Below are positions 23,947 through 34,888 of a stretch of 64,000 nt of DNA, one piece after another. A program made the translations under genes and the position numbers. Where the stretch lies: assembly GCA_022559845.1 (NCBI GenBank), contig CM040125.1, positions 331,082,164 through 331,146,163 on the forward strand, read 5' to 3'. A model generated the notes under the pieces. The model saw only the letters and a list, made by a program, of their open reading frames with translations, was not told where the DNA came from and did no database searches. The stretch comes from Amorphophallus konjac. Its lineage: Eukaryota > Streptophyta > Magnoliopsida > Alismatales > Araceae. Position 1 is the first letter of the stretch. The number at the start of each line of letters is the position of its first letter.

Positions 23947-26108
23947 TGATGCGCACATAACTCGTCGTTCAAAAGCCGTGTCACAATTTCAAAAATATAC
24001 CGAACTCACTCACTAAAAAGATACAAAATCTAAGTAGAGTGGTACGTACGGGTCAATACCACGGGGAGGAAATGTTTCTTTTAAAGAAGTTGGGAAAATT
24101 CTTATGTTTTGAAAATCAAGTCTTTGAGTGAGTTTAAGCTAATGGAAAATGAATTACATGAACTAAAGACTAGAAATAAATTTAACCAAAGAATATGAGA
24201 GGGTTGAGAATAGAATTTTAAAGGAGATGGAAAGAGAAAATAAAGAACAATTGCACAAACATAAATTTTATTACTAATAAATAGTACCACTCTGAAAAAC
24301 TAAAAATACAATTTGACGTAAACTAATGATTAAGAGAAAAATAGAAGCAAAGATAGTGAATGGCGCCGCCAAATCACCGTGCCGAGCCTTGGAGAAAATC
24401 ATCCCGCCGTGGAGATAGACACCGCCGTTAGAGCACCAGAGGAAGAAGATCCACCTTGGAGATATTTAGATGAAAAAAGAGGTGGGGGAAGAGATAGATA
24501 GATGAAGAAGAGAGTTTAAAAACCAACGAAACATAAATAATGAAAATAGGACGAGATTAGAAGTGAAATTACTTTAAAACCAAAGGGAATTATAAGAAGT
24601 GGTAAAAAAGAAAGTTGAAGATCAGAAAAAGAGGAAAACGTTTTGTGAAGAGTGTATAGGGAGAAAAGGATCAGAAGATGATGAAAACTGGGGAAAAACA
24701 AAGGTGATCTGCGCGGATGAATAGTAACTGTGTAAAAAAAATTGAACTATGGAAAAATAAAAATAACTTAAAAATAAAGAGGAATTAGAGGGAGTGGCAG
24801 AATAAGAAAATATAGATCTATAAAATAGGAAGAACTTTCATGAATAGTGCAGAGGGAAAAGATGAGCATAAGGGCATGCAAACGGAGGAAGAACAGAAGG
24901 TAGAACCTCATATGAACAGTAAATCATAAGATAGCAACTTGAAAAATTGATTATAACTTGAACACGGGAGTGAATTAGAGAAAGAGGTAGAAGAAGCAAA
25001 TCTAGATCTTTAAGAGAGGAAGAACTTTTATGAAGAGTTAAGAGAGAAATGAAGAGCATAAGGGCATGAAAATGGAGATTGAACAGAAGGTAGAATCTTT
25101 TATGAACAATAAAATCACTCGACAGCAACTTGAAAAACTGATTATAACTTGAAAATGGGAGAGGATTAGAAGAAGCGGTAGAAAAAGGAAATATAGATCT
25201 TCAAGAGAGGAAGAGTTTTTATGAAGAGTGCGGAGGGAAAAAAGAGTAGAAGGGTATAAAAATGGAAGAAGAACAGAAGGTAGAACCTTAGATGAACAGT
25301 AAAATCACAAGACGGTAACTTGAAAAATTGGTTATAACTTGAAAACGGGAGAGAATTAGAGGATGAGATAGAAGAAGAAATTAAATAACACTTCAAAACG
25401 AACAAGTTTGCAGAAGAAAGTAGATTGAAAGGAAGAATCAAAAAGTATGTAAAAAGCTAAGAAAGACTAAACTCTCAAAAACTTACAATAACAACAACAT
25501 AAACTTACAAACCAAAACTCTCAAAAGAAAACCTACGTTTGTGTGTTTTTTGTAGAGAGAAAGAAGAGAGAGATGGCTAGAGAGAGATGGCTTTAAGAGG
25601 GGGATGGGGTGTGGTTTTATAGGAGTGAAGGGATGGGCTAGCCTTATCATTCTCCTTCTATAATTCCTTCTATTATTCTTGGTCCACCTCCATTCACATG
25701 CCCTTCCATAATTCCTTCTATTATTCTTGGTCCACCTCCATTAATCCCATGCCCATGTCATTGTCACACTGAAAGTATTGTCGGTGATATAATTCCTTCC
25801 ATTGTAGCCTCCTGTACACAAGGTAAAAACATGCAAAAAAAATTTGTACTTAGGCCCCTGAAAAATATAAATCATAAGTTTACATCTAGCCTCTTCAAAA
25901 ATAATCATCACACAATAATTTTATCAAAATTTAATTATATAATTTTTTATTTATTTATTTAACCATTTCTCAAGTCTCATTAATTACAAAAACAATTTTC
26001 ATTTTATGTGAGACCGAGATTATCACGTACAAATTGTATAATTACCTTCGTTAAACTCTAAACAATGATGTGTGATATAAATAAGTATAAACAAACAGGC
26101 GCTTATCA
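23947..26108 (-). repeat. Athila 5' LTR (2,162 bp)
   Basis: Ends TGATGCGCACA and GCGCTTATCA on the plus strand, matching 13816-15918 with scattered differences. It contains the same tandem units (near 24589, 24780, 24972, 25158 and 25352) and a minus-strand TATA box at 25615-25621. Confidence 0.93.
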
Positions 26109-26113
26109 AGGAG
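26109..26113. repeat. Target-site duplication AGGAG, right copy
   Basis: Directly follows the right Athila LTR and equals 13811-13815. Confidence 0.9.
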
Positions 26114-27353
26114 ACACATTGATCAGATGCCAGACTCCCCAGTTACTCAGAGTTGCACTCATCGTCCTATCTCAATCATGAACAGAGGTGGCTTGTCATA
26201 TCATGACACAGTCCACGCCACTTCTTAGAAGAAGGGACATGGTTTCTCAATGAGCTTCAGCCATTGCTCTGCCTTTTGTTTTAATTTTTCTCAACCATTT
26301 TTTTTTAAAAAAATAGAGGTAACTAGACCTTTACCTCATGACTTGGTTCCCATCACTTCTTTGGTGAAGGGTCCATAGCTTCTCAGTTGGTCGAAGTCAT
26401 CGCTCTGCAGATTCATCTTTAATTTTTCTTAGGTAATTACCCTTCCAAAAATATCAGACCATAGTCAATGTTTAAAAACAATACTCAGTGCAAAGTTCTT
26501 TAACAAGGGTAACCTCAATACTCTCACTTTTCATATTGCAGGAAGAGATGAGGCCACATTTCTTTGTCTTTTTTAAGTCTATTCCACACATTGAGATGGT
26601 CATTTTCAAGACCCTTAAAACCATATTTAAGGTTTATATAGTCTAAACCATCAATTTAATTTGTGGTTGGTCTGAGATGTTAGCAAGGAGCTCTAAGAAG
26701 AGAATATTAAATTCAAGCTCCCCCTGAGTGTATGAACTCAGTCAGGTTCAAACAGGAATGCTCCTCCTCAAAGGATGATTTTCAATGAGTTATGATTCAA
26801 GGACATGAGAGGAAGTGCACATACAATAAGGATGGCATTAACTGACTCAACTTATGCAAGACAGAAGTCGACTTGATTGGTAGGCAGATCAGCAATAAGT
26901 TTAGGTAGTTTTAAAGTGGATGAAAAAGAGTTGTCAAGATTTCAAAATGATTCAAGTAGTATGTTGAAAGTTCACACACTAACAGGTGCGTCGACGCAGG
27001 TGCCGCACGGTGTCGACACGCAACTGCTGGATATAACACAATGTGTAAAGAATTTCAACTGCTGTGTCGACACAGGGAATATATGGTGTCAACGCACAAC
27101 TTTTCATACAGGAGAATCATTAACAGAATTCAGTTTATTACAGTTTTGAAACAACACATATGCGTTCTGAAAAACATAGTGTAGAAATTCAAGCATGCTC
27201 ACTTGCCCTACATGTATGCATCAAGCTCAGATGATCATTATGGGATTTTTAGGAAAGATGACAAGCATTGAATTCAGAAATGACACATGTAGATCAGTTC
27301 TGTACTGACTCCCCCTCAATCTAGCTATTCATTTTATCAAGCTAAAAAGGCTC
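26114..27353 (-). repeat. SIRE-like non-coding remnant
   Basis: No ORF is supported. The DNA carries CTCCCCCT words (26718-26727, 27308-27318) and a block CATTGCTCTGCC near 26263 that also occurs near 36363 inside the SIRE-type element at 32005-42663. It probably continues the DNA left of Athila (13500-13810), which also resembles that element near 36020-36080. At 26985-27105 lie TGCGTCGACGCA, GTGTCGACAC, TGTGTCGACACA and GGTGTCAACGCAC, a cluster of TCGA-centred palindromes. It ends at about 27353 against Tekay copy 1. Confidence 0.45.
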
Positions 27354-30044
27354 CATTCGACCCAGCACATCCCCTTGGAGTGCGCCAGTCTTATTTGTCA
27401 AAAAGAAGGACGGTTCTCTAAGATTATGCATTGACTACCGGCAGTTGAATCAACTCACTATTAAAAACAAGTATCCATTGTCGCGTATTGATGAGCTGTT
27501 TGACCAACTTTCTGGCGTGGAGTACTTCTCCAAGATTGACCTCAGGTCAGGCTATCATCAACTGAGGATAAAGGACTAAGATATTCTCAAGACTACTTTC
27601 CGAAGCAGATATGGATACTATGAATTTGTGGTTATGCCGTTCGGTTTAACTAATGCACCTGCTGCATTCATGCAACTGATGAATAAGGTGTTCAGGCCTT
27701 ATCTTGACCAATTTGTGGTCATATTCATTGATGATATTCTCATCTATTCAAAGACAAAGGAGGAACACGAGGAACACCTAAGGGTTACCTTGCAAACTTT
27801 GCAGGAACACCAACTTTATGCTAAGTTAAACAAATGTAAATTTTGACTTAAAGAGGTTTTATTCCTTGGCCACATTATATCTAAAGAAGGCATTGCAGTA
27901 GATCCTTCTAAAGTTGAAGCAGTTAAGAACTGGAGCCGACCGAACACAATATCTGAAGTTCGAAGTTTCATTGGCCTAGCCGGGTATTATAGGCGATTCA
28001 TCAAGGATTTCCACAAAATCGCCGCTCCATTAACAAGACTCACTAGGAAAGAAAATCCTTTCGAGTGGACAATGGAATGGGAAGAAAATTTCTTAGCCCT
28101 TAAAGAGCATCTCACCACGGCACCTATACTGGCATTACCCATAGAAGGTGGCGGATTTGAAGTTTATACTGATGCATCTGGCATTGGTCTGGGTTGTGTA
28201 CTCATGCAAAATGACAAGGTGATTTGCTATGCTTCAAGATAGTTAAAGTGACAAGAGGAAAATTATCTCGTTCATGACCTGGAACTGGCTGCGGTTATAT
28301 TTGCTTTGAAGATTTGACGTCACTACCTTTATGGAGAGAAATTCACAATCTATTTGGACTATAAGAGCTTCAAATATCTATTCTCCTAGAAAGAGCTAAA
28401 TATGAGACAAAGGCAATGGTTGGAGTACCTTAAGGATTTTGATTTTGCTATACAATATTATCCTGGCAAGGTGAATGCCGTTGCCGATGCGCTCAGCAGG
28501 AAACCAATGGGAAAGTTATCAAGTCTTATGAAAGGTATGACCAATCTTATTTCTAAATTTACTCAGTTGAATTTAGATATTAATATGAAGAGGAAAGAGG
28601 ATTACTTTATAGCCAATATCCGGGCACAACCCACATTAATAGAAGATCTAGTCAAACTCCAAGATAATGACCCTGTGTTATTGGAGATTAAAGCCAATAC
28701 GAAGCAACGACCGGATTTCTCTATTGAAAATAATGGAAGATTGTTATTCAGGGGAAGAGTTTGTATACCGAATCACGTGGATACTAAGAATTTAATCCTA
28801 GAAAAAGCTCATAAATCTAAGTACGCCATCCACCCTGGTGCTACTAAGATGTATCAAGATCTTAAAAGGAATTATTGGTGGCCTAACATGAAAAGGGAAG
28901 TAGCGGACTATGTGTCACGTTGCCTCACTTGTCAACAGATTAAAGCAGAACATCAAAGGCCTGCTAGAAAACTACATCCCTTGGAAATTCCGAAATGAAA
29001 ATGGGAAAGTATAGGGATGGACTTTATCATGGGACTGCCTAAGTCAAGAGGTGGACATGATGGAATATGGGTGATCATAGACCGTTTAACAAAATCGGCT
29101 CATTTTCTACCTATTAAATGCCGATGGTCTGTGGATATCTTAGTTGGCTTATACATAAAGGAGATTGTTAAGTTACATGGTGTCCCTGTCACTATTATTT
29201 CCAATCAAGACTATCGATTTACTTCACAATTCTGGAAGGGTCTGCAACATTCCTTGGGGACCCAATTAAATTTTAGCACTGCATTTCATCCGCAAACTGA
29301 TGGACAAACTGAAAAAACCAATCAAGTGGTAGAAGAGATGCTTAGAGCATGTGTGATAGACTTCAGTGGAAGCTGGCACGACCATTTACCTCTAGTGGAA
29401 TTTGCCTACAATAATAGTTATCAAGCTAGCATTCAAATGGCACCATTTGAGACATTATATGGGAGAAGCTATCACTCACCTATCTGCTGGAGTGAAGTTG
29501 GGGAAAGACAACTTCTAGGTTGAGAAATGATAATGAATACTACTGAGAAAGTTAAGCTAATTCGAGAAAGACTCAAGGTAGCACAAGATAGATAGAAATC
29601 ATATGCTGATAATCGAAGGCGTGACCTGAAATTCCAAGAAGGCGACAATGTATTTCTCAAGGTCTCTCCGGGTCGAGATATTCGAAGGTTCGGCATCAAA
29701 GGCAAGCTTACACCAAGATTCATATGCCCTTTTGAAATTCTTGAAAGTGTTGGAGAGGTGGAGTATCGACTAGCTTTACCCCCTCAATTGGCAGGAGTTC
29801 ATAATGTATTCCATGTCTCTATGTTAAAAAAATATGTCTATGATCCATTCCACGTTATCACATATGATAATATGGAGATCCAAACAGATTTGACGTACGA
29901 GCTGAAGCCAATCAAAATAATTGAACAAAAGGTACGTCAACTTCGGAATAAGACCATTCCCATGGTCAAAGTTCAGTGGACCAAATCTTTGCCCACATGA
30001 AGCAACATGGGAAATGGAGTAAGCCATGCGCAAGAGATTTCCTG
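27354..30044 (+). pseudogene. Tekay-type chromovirus pol, copy 1: RT, RNase H, integrase (truncated, many stops)
   Basis: Starts abruptly inside RT ([20 protein letters not shown]); gag, protease and the first part of RT are missing. One frame runs to 29998. The RT has [10 protein letters not shown] near 27727 and LAGYYRRFI near 27980. RNase H has [10 protein letters not shown]. Integrase has [35 protein letters not shown] and the end HVSMLKKYV. At least ten stops interrupt it, including TGA for Trp at 27844 and 28316 and TAG for Gln near 28240 and 28388. A one-base insertion near 29990 shifts the chromodomain-like tail. It closely matches copy 2 at 58300-61010. Confidence 0.9.
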
Positions 30045-30113
30045 ATCTATTTCAATGTAAGTACACTCTCCTTTAAAGTCTATGTATTAGAATTTGGGGA
30101 CCAAATTCTCTTT

Positions 30114-30124
30114 AGTGGGGAGGA
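30114..30124 (+). other. Tekay copy 1 polypurine tract
   Basis: AGTGGGGAGGA lies directly before the LTR start TGTAATACCCC at 30125. The matching tract of copy 2 is at 61076-61088. Confidence 0.75.
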
Positions 30125-30204
30125 TGTAATACCCCAAGATTTTAATATTTAGAATTTTCTAGAATATATTCGGATTTTCTAAGATTTTTCTGGAAATAAA
30201 TAGA

Positions 30205-30320
30205 AGTTAATGGGCTATTAAATGAATTATAGTTAATTAAATCAAGCCCAACATTTATATAATTTTTAAATAAGACCAAAATGGCCTAAAACCAAGCCCA
30301 CATGGTTTGGCCCACATTCT
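30205..30320. promoter_or_regulatory. Cluster of TGGGCY (site II-like) words in Tekay LTR U3
   Basis: AATGGGCTATTA, AAGCCCAAC, AAGCCCACATGG and TTGGCCCACATT lie within about 110 bp, upstream of the TATA box. The same cluster is at 61168-61280. TGGGCC/T words are known in plants as site II elements bound by TCP factors; use by this LTR is an inference. Confidence 0.35.
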
Positions 30321-30669
30321 AGAAGTTTAAAATAGGATATTCACGGAATTTAGTGGATAAATATACTAATTAGAGGATAAATCAACGGATATATGACCAA
30401 GAGTTTGGAATGATTCAAACTCGGCGCCCAAAGTCACAAACGGTCTATCGGGCGATCGCTTGGCTATTGAAAATGGTCCTAAGCTAGACCACTAGGCAAC
30501 CCCAGTTCCGTGAATAGAAGAAAACGTAAAAAGCTTGGAACTTTGGCATCCTACTCTTTTGAGATCGATGCAATCTAATAGTTAGAAGGTTCTAAGATAG
30601 ATTTAGATTGAATTGATGACCTAATTAGGACTCTATGTTCATTTTAATCCTCAAAACCCTAGCTAACCA

Positions 30670-30678
30670 TATAAATAG
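30670..30678 (+). promoter_or_regulatory. TATA box of Tekay LTR (left copy)
   Basis: TATAAATAG, conserved at 61634-61642 in the 3' LTR of copy 2, about 545 bp into the LTR. Confidence 0.65.
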
Positions 30679-30944
30679 ACCTAAAGTTTCACATGAGCGA
30701 CCCTTACATTTGGCTCGCATGGAACTAAGGTAAGGAGGCATTTTCTGAGATAGGTTCTTTAGACTATTTTGTTCATAATACTAAGGTCTAACTGCCCTCC
30801 AAATTTCATATTAGGAGATCATGCCAATAGGAAGATTGAGGCCTGCAATGACGCTGGTTCAGTACAAGCAACCCAGGAACTTGTGCGACCGAGCCAGATT
30901 GATCAGCAAACTAGAAGCCCTAAACGAGGTAATTAGATAGAAGT

Positions 30945-32004
30945 TGTAGCACCCCAAAAATTTATAAGGAATAAATATTGATAACTACCATAAAATAAGT
31001 ATGAAAAATAAGAATATTAATAATAAATAATAGGTTTACTTAATTAATTAAGATGGAATAAAATTCCCTTCAAAAGGGATTACAAGCCCAACTAAAGAGC
31101 AAGAGTTTAATGGGCCTCAATGGAGACACGAATAAATAATTGAGTAAAATTTATATGATCGAACCTGACTCTGATACCCAAGACGAATGACGAGAATTAA
31201 TAACTAAAGTTATGGGAATTGGGAGCTATAGACGTATGAAGTTCTATTAGATAAATTAAAGCTTATATACTAATGGGCTTTAAAGAATATATATATATAT
31301 ATATATAAAGTTCTATTGAACAATTTAGATAAAGCTTATATAACAAATGGGCTAAAACACCTACACATAAATAGATATAGCCATGAAATCTTAAAGCCCA
31401 TATAGATAATACATATATATAATTCTTAGAGTTAAATGGGCTTGAAACCTTGATATAAACCTATATGTATACTAATGGGCTAAACACACGCATATATACA
31501 TAAGAACCTTAATGAGCTTTCACCCATGTGCAAATTGAAAGGCCAACCAACCCACTTACGTTCGATCAAATCGAGGCTTGCAGGGTTGTAGTTTAGGGTT
31601 TATGTTTAAACACAGCAGGCGGCGTATGTTTTGGAAGGCGGTTGAGGTTTTGACATGTGCAGTGATTAGCAAGAACAAGACGTGGAAGCATTGCTTCCAA
31701 TGGAACTCTAACCCCGTTAGGACTCTTCTTTCTCTACAAATACCCCGTCCATCGAGGGAGCAAGGGCTTGCTACTGTCTTCTTGTGCGTAAGGACCCTGT
31801 GTGCGTTGACCTCTTTTCTTTCCCCTGCTACTGCATCGGTGCTACCGTTGGAGGACCGTGGCTTCTCCTTCCTCCATCTTTCCCAATCACGTGGGCAGTA
31901 GTGTTGCTTCTGCCGTTGCAGCAGTGTTGCTTCTGCCGTATGCTATCGTTGTTGTTGTAGTAAAGAGAAGAAGGCAAGGTTTCTTCTTCCTCTATCGTTG
32001 AACT
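30945..32004 (+). repeat. LTR of a second chromovirus-like family, left part
   Basis: Begins TGTAGCACCCCAAAAATTT just after the interrupted Tekay LTR. It carries an (AT)n run at 31287-31306, several TGGGCT words (31271, 31348, 31437, 31472) and a possible promoter CTACAAATACCCC near 31734. It is cut at 32004 by the SIRE-type insertion and resumes at 42669. No internal coding region of this family is in the window, so it may be a solo LTR or a fragment. Confidence 0.6.
32000..32004. repeat. Target-site duplication GAACT, left copy (SIRE-type insertion)
   Basis: GAACT precedes TGATAGGATCGG at 32005. The same five bases follow the right LTR at 42664-42668. Confidence 0.93.
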
Positions 32005-32322
32005 TGATAGGATCGGTGCAAGGATTCAGAGGGGGGGTGAATGAATCCCACCCTTAAAAAAAAACTTTTCGCTCAATAAAAGACTAGAACACTATCTAGG
32101 AAGAACAACCAATCTGAAGAATAAGTAGAATATTCTTTTTAACCAAAGAGCAAATATGTAACTCGCACCCAAATAAACAACTAGCGGAAGCAGCACAGAT
32201 ATAAACGAGAATGCAATGCAACCTGTGAAGGGTGGTAGAAGATATGGAGGAGCACACCACAAAGCAACCAACCACTGCATAGTAGATTTTTTAGGTGGTT
32301 CGGTCACCAAGACCTTCATCCA

Positions 32323-32765
32323 CCCCTCACTCCCAACCGGAGTGAGGATTCCACTAGCACAAGCTAGAACGCAGACTCAGTCTGCAAACAAGAGCTGCCA
32401 CACAGCTTGACCAGGGGAACAACCTCCCCTCTTCCTCCCAACCGGAGGGACACCCCAAGTGACTCCCAGCCACTTGGAAACCAGAGACACACAGTCTCTC
32501 TTCCTCCAAACCGGAGGGAACACCTAGTCTTGCAACCTACAAGACTAGAACCGGAGGACCAATCCTCCCTTCCTCCAAACCGGAGGGGAACCTAGAGACC
32601 CAAGTCTCTCTTCCTCTGAAACCCAGAGGGCAGCACAAGTGACCCCTAGTCACCTGCAAACTAGAGGTCTCGGACCTCTCTTCCTCCCAACCAGAGGGAC
32701 CCCTGGACTCGAAACCTACAAGCCCAGAACCGGAGAAAAATCTCCCTTCCTCCAACCCGGAGGGA
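32323..32765. repeat. Chain of about 18-20 small hairpins in SIRE-type 3' LTR
   Basis: Consecutive short inverted repeats with different stems and little between them. Clear ones are 32323-32345 (CCTCACTCC/GGAGTGAGG, 9 bp, loop CAACC), 32455-32477 (CCAAGTG/CACTTGG), 32524-32548 (CTAGTCTTG/CAAGACTAG, 9 bp), 32553-32568 (GGAGGA/TCCTCC) and 32663-32679 (AGAGGTC/GACCTCT). Between them recurs CTTCCTCCAAACCGGAGGG, itself a hairpin. The chain is repeated at 40223-40663. In the element transcript it would fold as a string of stem-loops. Confidence 0.75.
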
Positions 32766-33294
32766 ACCCGACCTCACACAAGAGAATCGGAGGAATAACT
32801 AGAGAATAGTTGAAAAGAAAAACAAAACGCAGCAACAGTAAGCTGGAAAAATGAAATGCACATAGGCTCTCGCAGGAGCAGGCTGGCCTGGATTTGATCC
32901 ACGGTCCAGTAGGAACTGATCTTCAGTTGAGGCTTCCTTTGCTCTAGCTCTCTCTTCTTCTCACTCTTCTTTTTCTTCTCTTTCGCAGGCTCTCTCTCTC
33001 TCTGTCTCTTCTTCCTTCTTTCTTTTTCTTCTGCTCACTACCTCTCTGTATCGTGGAGGCACTCACTGCTCTTTAGCTTTTCTTGATGGCTCACTATGTT
33101 TCGATCACTCTCAGCCGATGGAGGAAACTCCATATTTATACCAACAGCAGGCAGCTAGGGCGTGAACTCTCGACGATTCCCGCCCAGTAGGTTTGGTCCA
33201 CGTGTCAGCATCTCAGCCTCTAGGATCATGTGCCAGTCTTAATAACCTCGTCCATTAATCTTGTCAGATAATCAGTCGAAGATAGTATCAGATG

Positions 33295-34534
33295 ATGTAT
33301 AGACTTGAAAGTTAACTGAGTGTACAGACTTCATGTGAAGTAAGAGTGTATAGACTTGAAGCTTGATATCGAGTGTATAGAGTTGAAGCTTATCAAACGA
33401 ATGTATAGACTTCATGTTAGCGAACGAGTGTATAGACTTAGTTGAGTGAGCATGCAGTGTACATACTTGAAACCCTTCAGCAACCTGAGTGTATAGACTT
33501 AGTGTTAACGTGCCAGAGAAACCAGTGTACAGACTTCCTGTTAATCGTGCCAGACAAACCGGTGTACAGACTTCATGTTAACGTGCCAGACAAACCAGTG
33601 TATAGACTTGCTGAGCTTTCGCTAAGTCTGTATAGACTTGATGAAAGAGTGCCTGGAAAGGCAGTGTACACACTTGATGGCGTGAAGGAACGAGTGTATA
33701 GACTTCGTGATGTCAACAGACAATGACTGTGCAGACTTGTTAAACCATGCACACTGTATAGACTCTTCATGCAACAATGTATGGACTTAGTTTATGTGCA
33801 GCTAACAGATGTATAGACTTACTTTCTGAACGATGCACAAAAGCAGTGTATGGACTTAAAGGTTAACACTCGAATGTATAGAGTTGAAGGCCTAACAATC
33901 GAGTGTATAGACTTCAAAGGACAAAGCATCCACAGAACAGACGATGTACAGACTTTGCCAATATGAGACATTGTACAGACTTTGTCAAGTGACTGGCTGT
34001 ACAGACTTCAGAAGATGAAGACTCTGTATCGACTTGAAGACCATGAGCCAATGTATAGACTTGCCTTAACAATGAATGTGTAGACTTTGAAACAGGAGTC
34101 AGGCAAACGGATGTACAGAGTTGGCCAAAGCAGCAATGTATAGACTTTGAAACAAAGACAATGTATCGACTTTGAAACAAAGGCAGTGTATAGACTTGAT
34201 GCAGTTCTGCTGCCAATGTACATACTTTGATTCCCAAATGTGATGTAGAGACTTTGTGAGAGGCACACGATGCAAAGACTCTATACAGACTTAATGGCAT
34301 GGAGTAATACACTGGACGATGTATAGACTTTAGAGCAATAAAAGAATAAGTGTGTACATTGAGGGAGTGTACAGACTTTAACTTGAAGATCGTTCAGGAA
34401 CAAGCCATAGCAGTGTATAGACTTAAGCGTTCTGAGCATAACAAAAACCAATGTACAGACTTCATTCAATGCAAATGAATGTATAGACTTCGTTTCAAGC
34501 AACGTAGGTAAAAGAAGAGACACTGTATAGACTT
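33295..34534. repeat. Spaced array of about 40 copies of TGTATAGACTT in SIRE-type 3' LTR
   Basis: An 11-base word, TGTATAGACTT or TGTACAGACTT, preceded mostly by G, A or C, recurs about every 25-45 bases for 1.24 kb. Spacers are unrelated to each other and vary in length. Variants such as TGTATCGACTT, TGTATGGACTT and TGTACACACTT occur. On the transcribed strand the word reads AAGTCTATACA. The matching array in the other LTR is at 41193-42432. The open frames seen here (SLYRLDE-like and KSIHSF-like repeats) are by-products. Confidence 0.85.
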
Positions 34535-34561
34535 TCACACAAAATGTAGACAAAGCAGCAT

Positions 34562-34704
34562 GGCGTCAACCCAGCTGTTCCATTGCGTCAACGCAACAAG
34601 TAAACCAGCAACTACTGCGTCAACGCAGTGTCCTTGTTGCGTCAACGCAGCTAGTGAACAGACAGCCAATGCGTCAACCCAATCTCCAACTGCGTCAACG
34701 CACT
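34562..34704. repeat. Cluster of GCGTCAACGC words (decayed TCGA palindromes)
   Basis: TTGCGTCAACGCAA, CTGCGTCAACGCAG, TTGCGTCAACGCAG, AATGCGTCAACCCA and CTGCGTCAACGCAC occur within 143 bp. Each becomes a near-perfect palindrome if CAAC is read as CGAC, as expected after CpG decay. LTR 39903-42663 keeps only the outer words. Confidence 0.6.
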
Positions 34705-34874
34705 GCATGAACAATTAGCCACTACGTTAACCCAATCTAGCCATATTCATGAATTAGCTATTCAAGCAAACAATCAGATATTTAAGCAGTCAAACAGTCA
34801 TCTAAATTAATTAGCACACCTCAGTGTGACTCATGGTGTGTCAGCCATCATCAAAACCACACAGGGGCACAACA

Positions 34875-34888
34875 ATCTCCCCCTTTTT
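34875..34888 (-). other. SIRE-type polypurine tract
   Basis: Minus strand AAAAAGGGGGAGAT directly abuts the 3' LTR start (TGTTGTGCCCC). This matches the tract known from SIRE-like plant elements. Confidence 0.88.

Larger units (their letters stand above)
13816..26108 (-). mobile_element. Athila-type Ty3/gypsy retrotransposon, near complete, inactive
   Basis: A 12.3-kb element on the minus strand with two LTRs, a primer-binding site, gag, protease, RT, RNase H, integrase and a polypurine tract in the expected order. The primer site TTGGCGCCGTTGCCGG and the integrase end (SRWDGPFVV) are typical of Athila. No env-like ORF is visible between integrase and the 3' LTR. Many stops and several frameshifts make it non-autonomous now. 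The perfect target duplication shows that the insertion has not been rearranged since. Confidence 0.93.
30125..30944 (+). repeat. Tekay LTR, first 820 bp
   Basis: Begins TGTAATACCCCAAG and follows 61089-61905 closely until AATTAGATAG, where an unrelated LTR (TGTAGCACCCC) takes over. It contains a TATA box at 30670-30678 and a cluster of TGGGCT/GGCCCA words at 30205-30320. It is either the 3' LTR of copy 1 or the first part of an LTR shared with copy 2. Confidence 0.88.
32005..34874 (-). repeat. SIRE-type 3' LTR (2,870 bp)
   Basis: Plus-strand ends TGATAGG and GCACAACA. It matches 39903-42663. From the left it holds a conserved box (32286-32325), the hairpin chain (32323-32765), a CT-rich stretch (32938-33050), the spaced 11-mer array (33295-34534) and a cluster of GCGTCAACGC words (34562-34704). 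It is 109 bp longer than the other LTR because that one has lost DNA between two GCGTCAACCCA words. Confidence 0.93.

Noticed and set aside
32407..32755. Pro/Arg- or Gly/Glu-rich open frames over the hairpin chain
   Set aside because: Both strands are open because of the CCTCC/GGAGG repeats; no conserved protein.
33295..34534. CRISPR-like array of repeats and spacers
   Set aside because: Repeats are short, degenerate and unevenly spaced, lie inside a plant LTR in two copies, and no cas genes are present.
33442..34553. Open frames with repeated SLYRLDE, KSIHSF or VYT words on both strands
   Set aside because: They are by-products of the 11-base word array and run in several frames at once.
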